Assembly: GCA_026874595.1 (NCBI GenBank)
Contig: CM049322.1
Location: 43,644,840-43,708,839 of the forward strand
Source: Sipunculus nudus
Taxonomy: Eukaryota; Annelida; Sipuncula; Golfingiida; Sipunculidae
Reading direction: 5' to 3'
Length of the DNA: 64,000 nucleotides
The translations under genes were made by a program, and so were the position numbers. Below the pieces are notes generated by a model, which did not search any database, was not told the origin of the DNA, and saw only the letters and a program-made list of their open reading frames with translations. Shown here in pieces: positions 27,601 to 38,297 of the stretch (position 1 is its first letter; every line of letters starts with the position of its first letter).

Positions 27601-29880
27601 TATTGGTATTTCTCAGCATTTTTAGCTGATTTATATATTCATGCCATGTACGCGGCATATCCTCTTGAGCAGTCACATGCCACGTGTAGGAATAATGATG
27701 GACCCTGTCAAAATGGACGTTTTACCGCAAGATCTGTCCTGTAACTATTTTAATTGCTTCCTGTTATCATTCTCATAATTAATATTAATTATTACACTGC
27801 AAATATTCTGCCTCACATAAAAGGACGGTCGGCATTTAATTGGGTACTTAAACTAGTAAGATAGTATCGACTGTAGTTAACTCCTATGAAATGCATATAT
27901 TATTGACATAAATCCAGCCGTAATAAAGACAGGAAACATAAGGGGATGTCATATTGCACGGTAGATGCACGTGTGCCTTAATGTTCAATATACTGTTCAA
28001 TTTCGTTTGAGCACAGGTTGATTAGTCAGGCCTCCAAAAAAATGGTACATATGTTATATTTGATAATTTATATAACATTTGTTGAAGAATTGTCGTATAG
28101 TTACTGTATGTTTGTACTGACGACATTTAAAGTAATTTTTGATATTGTTATTATTATTATTTATAATCTGGTTGTGGACATTACACGTTTTCTGGGACCA
28201 AGCCTCATTACAAGCCCATTCAATGCAGGCGTTTATTTTCAAACATATTTGTGACTCACCTGTGAAACAGAAATTTGAGAGAAGCTTCTAATAGCGTGTT
28301 GGTCGCTTGCTCCTCTCTCATAATAGTTCTCGTTTTAAGTATACGAATAAAAAATAAGCACCATGTTGTTCAGATAATAAGTGTTCAATAACATGTATGC
28401 ATGAGAGACACATTGTGCATGACTGTCAAAACGCTGGCATAGTTTCGATAACTTTTTTTGGTTGACGAGCTCGTGAAAACATACAAAAACAAACTCCCTG
28501 TAAAGGAGCCGCTACTTACTCATCAAGAACTTACACTGTAAATTAAAAATAAAAGATGAAATTATTTTCATTATTAACTAAGAAAATTGATGATAGCAAT
28601 AAAAAGGCATGGTTCTCAGGCACCGCCCGCGTCAATTTACCCCCCCCCCCCCCGCATCATAGGTTTTAATCTTGATTTTCATCTTTCAAGAAGAGTATAT
28701 AATACAATTTTTACTTCCTTTGTTATGTAGTGCTTTTACCTGTTTAGCAAAAAATATGTTATTATCATGCTTTCACTGATCATATGACTTTTTTTTAGCG
28801 AAACATACAAAAAAGGTTAAACAAAAAATTGCCCCCCCCCCCCACACACACACACGTGAATCCCTTGCGTTGCTATGAGAGTGGGTTATAGTTGCCCGTC
28901 CAAAGTCCGTGTTTTTCTCAGAGTACTCCAGTTTCCTCCTGCTCCGCAGACTACCGAACGCCTTCATCTCTGGATGGAACATTTATTTGTTATGTACTTG
29001 GCCTTCACTTGTTATGACGGCATACGGTATTGGTTATAAACATTTTATAATATTTTACATTTATTTTATTGAAGAATCCGGAGAACTCTGAGAAAACAAC
29101 CAACTTTGGACGATTAATCACCCGTCCCATCATTTCAGTGAAGTGATTTTGATGCATAATATTGAACTTGCTATAGCACGTCTCACTGGATGATTGCATT
29201 GCGTATTAATTAACGCTAGAAACAGATGGATCACGTATTATATCACCAAGCAAGCATGCGCATAAGTGTCTGTTTATATTTAATGCCGCATTACGGCTGT
29301 TACGTCACACAATTAATCCACAGGTTTCACAGAATATAGAATAAGTTTTACTAGCAAATACTTGACGTGGTAACATTTGGAATGAAGGTTGTCGATCCAT
29401 GCTCTGTATTTGCTGAATTTACTTAATTACTGCAAATTTCAATTCCAAGAGGATATACTTGGTCTGGGTAAAAGCTATGTGCGTGGGTGTCGGCAAGAGA
29501 TCTATCCTTGATATTCATAGATAGATCTTTTGTGTGGAGAATGGCATAATCCATGTGAATATATGTTTATAATGTGTTAAAATGGACGCATTTAATTATA
29601 CAACACCCTTTGACTACAACTTACGATTCATATCTAAATTGATTATACATATGACAAAGACAGACGATTTTAGGGTATCACGCAAGAGAATAATAAGATT
29701 CTCCTGCATGGTTACACTTGTGACGAAAAGTTAAAGTTGGATACCTGAGGGCAATTTTAATTTGAGTACTCTCTAAAAACTTATAAAGTGTCTAGGCTCC
29801 ATAATTATTGATGTTATGAGACACAATCCTCAAGTTGCGTAAATGCAACAAGAGAGCTTAATCCATAGATTTGTAGCGCT
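24700..29880. other. Host flank without recognised gene
   Basis: Contains short unrelated frames, a poly-C run near 28638 and a poly-C/(CA)n run near 28833-28855. I found no domain-bearing frame and no RNA gene that I could support. Confidence 0.45.
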
Positions 29881-31096
29881 AGGTCACTTAATTAAAATTT
29901 TGGGTGTCAGTGCCTCTAGGAAGCTTAATCGACATATTGGTTGTTAATGCTGCTAGGCTTAGTTGCCAGTGCTTTAAGAAAGCTTTATCGACATGTTGGG
30001 TAAAATGCTGCTAGGAAGCTTAATCCACGGACTGGGTATTAATACTGCTAGGAAGCGTATTCCACTGAGTAGGTACGATGCTGCTAGCAAGCGTAATCAA
30101 TAGACTAAGCGCAATAATGATAGGAAGCTTTATCCTCAGATTGGGTCTTAATGCTGCAGGTAACCTTAATCAATAGATAAGGGACAATGCTGCAAGAAGG
30201 CTACATTGACAGATTTGGAGTTAATCAACTAGGAAGGTTGACAGATTGGGAGTTAAGGCTACAGGGGAGCTGAATCAATCGATTGGGGACAATGCTGCCT
30301 GGAAGGTCAAGATTTTTAGTAGAGGTTACAACCTCCATTTTTTATGCTAACTTATCTAATTCTTACCATAAATATGTACATCTGCAGAGTTTACATTTTG
30401 GTTTGGGACTAATTGACAGTGCTGTAGCCACAGAAGCCGATCAACAGATTGGATACAATGTTGCTAGGAAGGTTAATCCATGGACTGGGTACAATGCTGC
30501 TAGCAAGGTAAATCGACGGATTTGTTGTTATTACTGCTAGGTAACTTAATTCGCGGGTTGTTTACTGATGCTGCTAGATCGCTTAATCCAAGGATTGGGT
30601 GTTAAAGCTGCTAGGATGCTGAATCCACAGATTGGGTAAAATTTTGCCAGGGAGCTTAATTCACGGATCAGGTACAATGCTGGTAGGAAGCTTAATTCAC
30701 GCATTTGGTACAATGCTGCTAACAAGCTCAATGCACAGATTGAGTACAGTGCTGATAGGAAGCTTACTCGACAGACTGGGGGTTAATGCTGCTAAGGAGC
30801 TTAATCCATATAGTGGGTACAATGCTGCTAGGAAGGTTAATCAACGGATTGGGTACAATGCTTCTAGTAAGGTTAATCCATGGTACAGGCACAATGCTGC
30901 TTGGAAGGATAATCGACAAATCGAGTGTTAAGCTGCTAGGGAGCTTAATCCATAGATGGGTTACAATGATGCTGGGAAGGTTAATCTACGGATCGGGCAC
31001 AATTCAGCTAGGCAAGTTAGTCGACAGATTTGTTGTTGATGCTGCTAGGAAGCTTAATGAATGGATTGGTTACCAAAGCTGCTAGATCGTTTAACC
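29880..31096. repeat. 36-bp minisatellite array (left part)
   Basis: A repeating unit close to GGGTACAATGCTGCTAGGAA + GCTTAATCCACGGATT (36 bp) runs with moderate divergence for about 30 copies. Because 36 is a multiple of three, it gives artefactual frames with a 12-residue repeat (such as 30632-30931). The array is interrupted at 31097 by the viral element and resumes after it. Confidence 0.85.
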
Positions 31097-31102
31097 AACA
31101 GA
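31097..31102. repeat. Target site duplication, left (AACAGA)
   Basis: AACAGA immediately precedes the left TIR and is repeated at 63299-63304 immediately after the right TIR. Six base pairs is the duplication length known for Polinton integrases. Confidence 0.9.
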
Positions 31103-31547
31103 AGTAGTGCTATATATATTAAGTACCAAAAAGTCATTGATAAGTACCAAAACCATTAATAAGTCCCATTTTTGGTCATTAATAAGTACCAAAAAGTCAT
31201 TGATAAGTACCAAAACCATTAATAAGTCCCATTTTTGGTCATTAATAAGTACCAAAAAGTCATTGATAAGTACCAAAACCATTAATAAGTACCATCCTTA
31301 GTACAGTCATTAATAAGTACCAAAAAGTCATTGATAAGTACCAAAACCATTAATAAGTACCATCCTTAGTACAGTCATTAATAAGTACCAAAAAGTCATC
31401 GATAAGTACCAAAACCATTAATAAGTGCCATCCTGAGTAGAGTCATTAATAAGTGCCAAAAAGTGATTAATTAATTGGGAGGAATGCGGACTGGGTGGGA
31501 GGGGTGGGAGGGGGCCCCCCCTGGCGGTTGACCGGGTGGTGTTTAAC
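31103..31547 (+). repeat. Left terminal inverted repeat
   Basis: 445 bp matching the reverse complement of 62855-63298 with one substitution and one 1-bp difference in a C run. The terminus reads AGTAGTGCTATATATATTAA. The inner part is a tandem array (see separate entry) followed by a GC-rich segment ending GGTGTTTAAC. In protein-primed genomes the TIR termini act as replication origins; that role is inferred here. Confidence 0.93.
31121..31470 (+). repeat. 63/68-bp tandem repeats inside the left TIR
   Basis: The start AAGTACCAAAAAGTCATTGA recurs at 31121, 31184, 31247, 31315, 31383 and 31451 (with AAGTGCC in the last). Spacing is 63 bp for the first two intervals and 68 bp for the next three. 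Each unit contains several TAAGTACC words. Frames through it (31091-31301) are artefacts. Confidence 0.9.
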
Positions 31548-31690
31548 TTAAGTGGAGTTGGCGGGAGGGTTGGGTTCCTTTCAAACATACACGCACCTAT
31601 ACATATCCCACACGTCATAAAAGAAAGAAAAAAAAAGGCATGGTATAATCCAAATACAAAACTTTAATTCAATACAAACATATGAAACGC

Positions 31691-32146
31691 TTAATGTTTA
31701 TAGGTTTGCAGCTTAACTAAAAGTTCCTTGATAAGACTGATGTTTGTTTCAATCTTATTGAAATAAAGTTCAAGTTTGCTGATGATTTTCTTTTCTTCTT
31801 TCTTTCTGGCATCTTCATCATCATCAGGAACAACTTGCTGGCGTTTGATCCGTTTTGATGGTTGTTTCTTCTCGGGAACAGGACGTTTACGTTTTTTCTT
31901 TTTTTCTGGGGGTGTTGGTGGGGTGGACCCCGTTTGCTCTGTGGTGGGTGGCGGCCCCAGGCTAGCGAGGAATTCGTTGATGTTGTTTGCCATTTCTACC
32001 ACATCTGGTGCGGGTTCTTGTTCTGCGGCCCCCATTCCGTGATCGGGACGGGGTAACTCCCCTTCTTCCAATTGGGTTTGTGGAAACGGGATGGTGGCAG
32101 GCACAGTTCCGGGCGGCAGCATTATTTCCATCAAATTTGTGGACAT
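31691..32146 (-). CDS. Orphan basic protein with C-terminal helix
   Basis: I do not recognise this protein. The frame is open from 32191, but a TATA box at 32196-32203 lies almost on that codon. The second Met (MSTNLMEIM at 32146) is therefore the likelier start, giving about 151 residues. The middle is proline-rich with a cluster of lysines and arginines (KKKKRKRPVPEKKQPSKRIK), a strong nuclear-localisation-like patch. The last 45 residues are charged and leucine-rich, suggesting a helix or coiled coil. It is the leftmost gene of the element. A CCGGAAGT motif at 32214-32223 lies just upstream of its TATA box, linking it to the non-structural promoter class. Confidence 0.6.
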   Translation of the reverse strand: MSTNLMEIMLPPGTVPATIPFPQTQLEEGELPRPDHGMGAAEQEPAPDVVEMANNINEFLASLGPPPTTEQTGSTPPTPPEKKKKRKRPVPEKKQPSKRIKRQQVVPDDDEDARKKEEKKIISKLELYFNKIETNISLIKELLVKLQTYKH

Positions 32147-32195
32147 CCAATTCTCCGGTCGGGGAAGAAGTGAAAAATACACAGTTCGCATTCTG

Positions 32196-32203
32196 CTTTT
32201 ATA
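32196..32203 (-). promoter_or_regulatory. TATA box with upstream CCGGAAGT motif
   Basis: Minus-strand TATAAAAG, 50 nt upstream of the Met at 32146. ACCGGAAGTG on the plus strand lies at 32214-32223. Confidence 0.55.
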
Positions 32204-33208
32204 CCACTTTTTTACCGGAAGTGATAGTTCCCTTGGTAACAGTAAGATCAGGGCCCAATGTACGTGCTGCCAGGTGTTTAATTATCTCCACAGTTTTATT
32301 TTCGTTGATGTGACCTTGGTAAGTGTAAACGTTAGCCAGACGTAAATGATTGCGAATCACGTGCCCGATCAGATATTTCTTGAACGGTGTTTTCTCGAGC
32401 GTAATATAGTCTGTGACCACCCCGCAAAAATTATCTTCACTTTTCCGAGAACACAAGTGATATTCCGTAGGGCAGAATTTTTTTACAGTCCAACTTGGAA
32501 AATGAAAGATATGGCGGTGAATGTGTTTTCCTTGTTGTTTATCTTGTTCGTTAGCGGCGTCTTTCACTTGGCCCATGTAGGCGTGCATCATGTAGACCCG
32601 GCATTTTTTAGCACAGCAATGTTTATCCAGGAGGCGGTACCGGCTTTCGTATTTTTTCATTGCATCACTAAAGTAAATGTCATGGGTTTCACGTGACAAC
32701 TTTCCGGTGTTTTACTGAAGCCGACTTCACGATTTCGGGCGTGGATATTTGTCACTTGGAATTTATCTTCCCAGATTTTATGTTGGTATATACTGGGATA
32801 ATTCAATGTATCAGCCGGTGTCACATGGATGGGAGTACTACGGGTTTCAAAGATCCGTTTCTTTTTATCTGCAGGCACTTTGGGAACGTAATGAAAATTC
32901 CTTTCGTAAAACACGTCACAGTCACTGAACTCTAGCACGGAAGTGCGGTAGGCCCAGATTAAATCTTCTAAAGACTCATCTCTGCGGCAGCGGAAATGAT
33001 CATCATGAAATTCTGACACGTCACACAGTAGAGAGAACAGCTTGGAATTACACCCACCTCGTGGACAGTTGAACGAGTGTCCGTACCAAGCAGAAAAACT
33101 GTAATCGTTTTCAGGATACTTGGCTAAATGTGTTTTACAATGCTTGCAAGGACGTTGACGAGATCCCCAGTGCCCAGGCAGACCAAGCTGGTGACGACTA
33201 TATGCCAT
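32199..33208 (-). pseudogene. Orphan gene with Cys/His cluster, split by a frame change
   Basis: Two minus-strand frames overlap: 32657-33208 (183 codons, starting at an ATG) and 32199-32699 (166 codons, no good ATG start). The second lacks its own promoter, so one gene of about 330 codons interrupted by a one-base shift between roughly 32685 and 32715 is the simplest reading. The first part has CKHCKTH near residues 21-27 and a CPRGGC motif near residue 48, which could bind zinc. The second part has CCAKKC and a run of aromatic and basic residues. I do not recognise the family. A TATA box sits at 33235-33242, with CCGGAAG-like motifs at 33275 and 33331-33362. Confidence 0.55.
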
Positions 33209-33234
33209 GGTTTCTGTGAGGATGCGGGACCCGG

Positions 33235-33242
33235 TTTATATA
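33235..33242 (-). promoter_or_regulatory. TATA box with CCGGAAG-like motifs
   Basis: Minus-strand TATATAAA, 27 nt upstream of the ATG at 33208. ACCGGAAG occurs at about 33275 and variants near 33331 and 33354. Confidence 0.6.
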
Positions 33243-33380
33243 CCCGACTGCCGTGAGGGACCGGTACAAAGTAGACCGGAAGGGTTTAAAAAAATTTCAT
33301 GGGGTTCCGGCAGTGTTATGCAAGGATCATAGGCAACGGAAGTACGGGGAGGGGAACCGGAACTGTTTGAAAAAAAATCA

Positions 33381-34656
33381 TCAATTACATGGTTTAAAGT
33401 GCAATTGCATAAATATTTTACCTCCGGGGATAAAAATAGCGTTATGGCCTGACGGATGTTTGAATTGAAAGGTCATATCAGAGTACCACCCGCTTAGACA
33501 TTCATGATAATTAGTAGTGGTTAAGGGGTGATGGTAGGTGGAAGAAAATAATTCACGGATGAGGCTGTAAGGTTTTCGAAATGAGAGCACTGGGTTTTTA
33601 TACGTACTTTCAATTAAACAGGCGTCTTCAGGGCGGTTCGCATTGGCTTCGGGACGGGCGTGTATTGTGGCCAAGACCCGTTCAGGCCCTTCATCTTTTA
33701 TAGGATTAAAATCTTTAATTTCTCGGAACGTATCAGGGCGTGTAAAATCCGTATGCACTTCCAGGATGGATTCAATTTCATTGATACGGATTTGATTTTG
33801 AGCGACCCGAGGGTAATGTACCTGAAAACAGGCTTTGTCTGTATTTTTCTTGTCATTTTTTATTCTCAAATGCGAATGTAAAACCCGTTCCCAATTTAAA
33901 TCCATGACATTCCATTTGTTTTTATTTACGACATATGTGGAACCTATAATGGGTTCTTCAATTTCATATTCATATAAATCCCGATTAAATCCAAACATGT
34001 GTCGGAGCTTGGGATGCATTTCTAATTTGAAATGATGGTCATAAGTATTATTATCCGTACCAGAGACAACTGACTTACAGGATGTATCGTGGATTCCTGG
34101 GAAAGCCAGTCCATAACTAACATTTTCACCACTCTTATCGTTTTTGTCTGTAGTTCCAGCCAAAACACGTTGGACTAAACGTACAATTCATACTTCATTA
34201 TTTTCATGTTGGGATCCTTCTAAATGTAATTCTGTTTTTAATTGATTTAATTCCTCTATTATATTTTTCAGAGCTTTTAAAGATCCTACATAGACCATAC
34301 GATCTAATTGTTTTCTTCCACCGACCCTATTTTGCCATTTTCGAAAAATAAAATGACGGGGATAATATCCTGGTTCTAAATAGGTTTGTGCGGAATAGGT
34401 AGTGGTTTCTTTAGTGGTTTTATGAATTTTAGTATGAACCAGACGTAAAAAACATTCCTTTTCATGAACGGTATACCGAGCGGATGGGAATGTTAATTGG
34501 GTTAAACTCACTTCCCACGGGCCATAATGAGGATGCAAGAAAAGTTGGGGGGATAAATTCACTTTAACTTGACCGTTTAATGCAGATTCATTTTCAATGA
34601 TTTTCTCAATGGAAATAAAAAAAATCACTGGTACGGTACGAGGTCGGGGGATCCAT
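33381..34656 (-). pseudogene. Virion-protein-like paralogue, copy 1 (interrupted)
   Basis: N-terminal part: 34188-34628 (146 codons). C-terminal part: 33381-34163 (260 codons in the same frame), separated by an in-frame TGA at 34188-34190. A better start, the ATG at 34656 behind a TATA box, is one base out of frame because of an A8 run at 34617-34624. Shared features with copy 2 are a GPWEVSLTQL segment and a PGYYPRHF segment in the N-terminal part. In the C-terminal part they share EANANRPED, GWYSDMTFQFKHP and a closing IPGGKIFMQLHFKP. The WEV-A/S-L-T plus PGYYP layout resembles a jelly-roll-like virion protein family common in invertebrate Polintons, perhaps the minor capsid/penton. That role is an inference. 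Confidence 0.6.
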
Positions 34657-34691
34657 GTTCAACTCCCTTTCAAACAGAACGGACGAGGGGT

Positions 34692-34699
34692 TTTATATA
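34692..34699 (-). promoter_or_regulatory. TATA box of virion-like copy 1
   Basis: Minus-strand TATATAAA, 36 nt upstream of the ATG at 34656. No CCGGAAGT motif nearby. Confidence 0.6.
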
Positions 34700-36020
34700 C
34701 CCCTCCTACGTTTACGTCGAGGTTTAAAATACAATTGCATGAATAAATCCCCACCCGGGATAAAATTGACAGGATAACCGTTTGGATGTTTGAATTGAAA
34801 TTTCAGTTCAGAATACCACCCGACTCGGCATTTATGATACTGATGAAAGGTGGCATGGTAATTAGTGGTGGATGATAGATATTGGCGAATAGTGCTGTAA
34901 GGTACATTGAACCCGATAGCCGCTGATTTAAAAGTACTTTCAATAAAACATTGGTCTTCAGGGCGGTTAGCATTGGCTTCAGCTCTAGCGTGAAATGTGG
35001 CTAAAACACGGGTTGCACCTTCATGATGGTGGGCATTATGAAACGTATCGGGTTCAGTAAAATCGGTGTGGATTTCAATAATACATTCCATTTCATTGGG
35101 GCGTATATCCAGTTGGTTTACACAAGGGTAATGGGTTTGATAATTATATTTCACAGTTTTATTATCTGTTACATAAACGTCACTATTTTTATTTTCTTTA
35201 TAAGTTTCTAATTCACCTCCCTTTTTTATTATCCAATCATTAATATCCTCTGTTTTAGACATAACAAATAAAACTTCATCACATTTTTTAGCCGCCCGTT
35301 TCTTTAAAACGGTATCTCTGAACCCCATCATATGTGCTAATTTTACATCCATTTCTAATGGATACGTATGATCGCCAGATGTTTCATCTATGGAAAATGC
35401 AATTCCCATTCGCATATTTTGTTTTTTATCTTTGGAAGACCTTGACCCACCTCCTGGAAATACGGAATCAAATAACCGAACCAGTTGAGGATTAATATAT
35501 TTGGTCCCGCTACACTTTTTTCTTGTTCAGATCCGGTTAAATTTAATTGATCTTTTTGGGCATTTAATTTCGTAAAACAATCTTCTAAAGCTTGCCATAA
35601 TCCGACCCCTCTAGCTGTACTGAATTCATTATCTTTATCGGTTTCTTTTCCGTACATGAATAAGCGGGGATAATAGCCTGCGGGGACATATTCTTTAATA
35701 GAGTATTCATCCGTTTTGGTTTTATGAGTCAGTTTTACCCAACATTCATTTTCATGGATATTGTACCAGGCACTCGGATGACTTAACCGGGTAAGAGCCA
35801 CTTCCCAATCACCCGCCCGGGGATGCAACATCAATTCCGGTTCGATTTTAAATTTAATTACATTGCCTTTAGTAATGGAATCATACACAGGACCTTGGGC
35901 TTTTAAGTTCAGGTAAAAAGGTTGGGTTTGGATTAAAGACGGGTCGGACGCAATTTTCCATTCACATCTCACACACCGTTCGTTTATATAGGAAACAAGA
36001 CAGGATATCAAAGCAAACAT
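34693..36020 (-). pseudogene. Virion-protein-like paralogue, copy 2 (frameshifted)
   Basis: N-terminal part 35388-36020, C-terminal part 34693-35415 in another frame. The C-terminal frame stays open upstream to about 35520. The shift maps to an A6 run (T6 on the plus strand, 35516-35521), where one more A would restore continuity. Shared with copy 1 are GDWEVALTRL, PAGYYPRLF, EANANRPED, GWYSELKFQFKHP and IPGGDLFMQLYFKP, ending in a basic KPRRKRRRGI tail that copy 1 lacks. A TATA box is at 35983-35990. No in-frame ATG follows it closely, so the true start is unresolved. The tandem layout shows a local duplication. Confidence 0.6.
35983..35990 (-). promoter_or_regulatory. TATA box of virion-like copy 2
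   Basis: Minus-strand TATATAAA inside the open frame that begins at 36020, implying the real start lies downstream of about 35967. Confidence 0.5.
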
Positions 36021-36075
36021 TTTTTTTATTTTTTCTTTTCATAAACACACATGCAAATGATGATCAAGCACAAAG

Positions 36076-36690
36076 TCAATATTCGTCATCAGATAAAGTC
36101 TCTGAAAACATAAACTCAGGATGGTTCCCGCAAGCCACAGCGGCTTCAATATTGCCATGGTCTTCTTGACAGGCAATCAGATTCACAATATCATCAATAT
36201 GTTTCACAACTTCAGCCCATACGTCGATAAACAATGCTGCTCCAGTTTTACTGGGGAACCGTTTGCCTTCTTTGAAGTTGTAGTACCATTCTCGGATGTT
36301 GACGATGTTCGGCCAGGCACTTCCGCAGCTGACAGCGACGATCCGTGTATCGGGAAAATTAGGGTTGCCCGGTGATAAGGTGAAGCGGTAATCTTTATGG
36401 CTATCGTGGAGAACTTCAATGACAGTGTTATTGACTTTATCAATATTGGTAGCCAATTTACGGAGTTCTTCAGGTGTTAAAGTCACGCCCTTTTTAGCCA
36501 CAGGCATGCCTTTACTCCAGCACCCGATTTTCACATTGTACCCTTGAGGTGTCGCAAACCACCAGATGTTTTCACTACCGCCCAGGAAGACTTTTCGGGA
36601 AGCTCGGCATTCATCGTGAACCACCATACTTTCTGTTGCTGGTGCGGGCGGTGTCAGCTTTAACTTCTTAGCAGGTCGTGGGTTGTTCAT
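36076..36690 (-). CDS. Protein with two PC4-like segments
   Basis: The frame is open from 36801, but the Met at 36690 (MNNPRPAKKLKL) lies downstream of the promoter motifs and is the likelier start, giving about 204 residues. The N-terminus has a PAKKLKL nuclear-localisation-like patch. Two segments resemble the PC4/Sub1 coactivator fold. The first has KKGVTLTPEELRKLATNID. The second has VNIREWYYNFKEGKRF followed by TGAAL and EVVKHIDDI. PC4 proteins bind single-stranded DNA and assist RNA polymerase II transcription, so a role in viral late transcription or replication is plausible. The C-terminus is acidic (SETLSDDEY). It is divergently transcribed from the RING gene across a motif-rich promoter. 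The frame is intact. Confidence 0.55.
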   Translation of the reverse strand: MNNPRPAKKLKLTPPAPATESMVVHDECRASRKVFLGGSENIWWFATPQGYNVKIGCWSKGMPVAKKGVTLTPEELRKLATNIDKVNNTVIEVLHDSHKDYRFTLSPGNPNFPDTRIVAVSCGSAWPNIVNIREWYYNFKEGKRFPSKTGAALFIDVWAEVVKHIDDIVNLIACQEDHGNIEAAVACGNHPEFMFSETLSDDEY

Positions 36691-36751
36691 GACGGTAACC
36701 GTAGTAGACTGAGTCTTGTCACATGATACCCCTGTATTAATACTGGCGAGG

Positions 36752-36849
36752 ACCGGAAGTGACTGATAAAAATTCCAAGACACCGGAAATACTTTACACA
36801 AAAAAAAAAGAAACCGGAAATACTTGATAAGAAATAAAGGGTATAAATT
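36752..36849. promoter_or_regulatory. Divergent promoter with three CCGGAA motifs and a TATA box
   Basis: ACCGGAAGT at 36752-36760, ACCGGAAAT at 36782-36790 and 36813-36821, and TATAAATT at 36842-36849 serving the plus-strand ATG at 36879. The minus-strand PC4-like gene has only a weak TATTAATA (about 36736). CCGGAAGT is the consensus of ETS-family factors such as GABP. Confidence 0.6.
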
Positions 36850-36878
36850 TTTCTGGTTTTACTCATCAATAATCAATC

Positions 36879-38297
36879 ATGTGGCGTAACACACACAAAT
36901 CAGAAGTATGGAACGGGTGTTTAAAATCTGTCTGGACGGATTCCCCGTTTATCGGGCACCGGTACGGGCCTATAGAAGAACCTTTCCAAGTCTTGTCCAG
37001 CATCTACTTCAACCGGCAAAAAATCCAACCCGCTACGGTTTTGGCAACCGACAAACACAGCTGTGCCTGTTTGATTTGTAAAAAACGAGCAGCCAATGTC
37101 TTAACGGGATGCCACACTTGTGTATGCAATTTTTGTATCAAGTACAGACTGATTACTTTGGAATCCGAAGATAGAATGTATTTGACATTTTGCCCGGCCT
37201 GTGGAAAATATACTGCAGTCTTAGGAGTTATTGTGAGAGAATTTTGTACGACCCGCTGTTGCAATGTTCCACCACTCCGTGAAGAGTTCCGGCCATATTT
37301 ACACCCGGAAGATTTAACGGAAGAGACATTACAAAAACGGCAAGAAATTGTTGATGGGTTTTACGCAAGTTTAGGCAGTGACGAGCCTTTTAACAGTGTA
37401 GTGTGTGCACGAGGGATAGAGAGAGATACTCCACCGGTTTTGGAATGGATGAAATATTTTTTCGATGAAGAGCAATCATGTTCGAACCCTGCCGACATCA
37501 TGTGCCGGGTTTTTCTTCATGATACTAGTGACAGTTACAAAGTTATATATCCTAACCGTGGGATATGGAAAATGTGCCCATCGTGTTACAATGACATGTC
37601 ATTGGTAGTAAGCCTATTGTTAGCGCATTCGAGACACGTGACCCCCCGGCAATTTCAAACGATGATGCGGTCATCTTCGTTCGCGTTATGTGACAGCACC
37701 GTGTGTGTGAAATTGAATTTTTCAGACAGAAGGGAACGGATCCCCGATGACAACAATGTCGACTTTTTATCTTTGGACGACCTCCCATCCGAAGTCTCGC
37801 AGTTTTTTATGGGGTATGGGTTAAGGTATTTGACAAACTATCTCCCTTTTCCTTTTGTATTCACATCATGGCAACATAATTCAGGAGTATTTGATGCGCA
37901 GTTTCCGGAATTTGTTGATTGTTTTTTGTACATCTGTTACAACGGGGTGATGTTAACGCAAACGATCCCTGCCCCTCCCAAGACTTTACCGGCCCCCACA
38001 TACCCGCTGGTCGACTGGAACGGACAAATGTGCTATCTGGGACACCAACTGTATTTCGTGTTAAAGAACTTGAAAGAAAACGAGCATGTACCTTGTTTTT
38101 ATTCAGGCGTGTGTACCAAGTACGTGTTTGACAAATTCAAAATCACGGGGCGGGAAGGAATGATACGCCCGTTAGATTTATTGTCTTCGGAATGTTGGCA
38201 ATTGATCCATGACTATTTTTCAGAGTCGCGTAAAATCCACAGTGTGGCCATGAACCAATTGATTTTACGGGCGGGGTACGAACAAGAATTGAACTGA
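36879..38297 (+). CDS. RING-finger protein
   Basis: 472 residues with a clear start 30 nt after a TATA box. Residues 64-108 form a RING-like zinc finger. It has C-x2-C at 64/67, then a GCHTCVCNFC segment at 77-86 typical of the IAP/MULAN-like subclass, and a closing CPAC at 105-108. Such domains recruit E2 enzymes for ubiquitin transfer, and viral copies often target host defence or viral protein turnover. The target here is unknown. The remaining 360 residues contain a second CPSC near 235 but no domain I recognise. The frame is intact. The next plus-strand frame starts within 10 nt of its stop without a good ATG, so the protein may originally have continued. Confidence 0.6.
   Translation: MWRNTHKSEVWNGCLKSVWTDSPFIGHRYGPIEEPFQVLSSIYFNRQKIQPATVLATDKHSCACLICKKRAANVLTGCHTCVCNFCIKYRLITLESEDRMYLTFCPACGKYTAVLGVIVREFCTTRCCNVPPLREEFRPYLHPEDLTEETLQKRQEIVDGFYASLGSDEPFNSVVCARGIERDTPPVLEWMKYFFDEEQSCSNPADIMCRVFLHDTSDSYKVIYPNRGIWKMCPSCYNDMSLVVSLLLAHSRHVTPRQFQTMMRSSSFALCDSTVCVKLNFSDRRERIPDDNNVDFLSLDDLPSEVSQFFMGYGLRYLTNYLPFPFVFTSWQHNSGVFDAQFPEFVDCFLYICYNGVMLTQTIPAPPKTLPAPTYPLVDWNGQMCYLGHQLYFVLKNLKENEHVPCFYSGVCTKYVFDKFKITGREGMIRPLDLLSSECWQLIHDYFSESRKIHSVAMNQLILRAGYEQELN

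Noticed and set aside
30283-31085. Repetitive frames of 85-99 codons with a 12-residue period
   Set aside because: They arise because the 36-bp minisatellite unit is a multiple of three; there is no start context or composition of a real protein.
31091-31301. Repeat-containing frames in the TIR on both strands (also 63100-63376)
   Set aside because: They follow from the 63/68-bp tandem repeats and occur identically in both TIRs; no promoter or domain.
31776-32345. Plus-strand frames opposite the first two viral genes
   Set aside because: Antisense shadows of the minus-strand genes, without promoters.
35516-35521. Programmed -1 ribosomal frameshifting in virion-like copy 2 (and at the ATPase T7 run)
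   Set aside because: The A-runs are not in the phase of a standard slippery heptamer, no conserved downstream structure is evident, and shifts of both directions occur in many genes. Indels or consensus errors are simpler.
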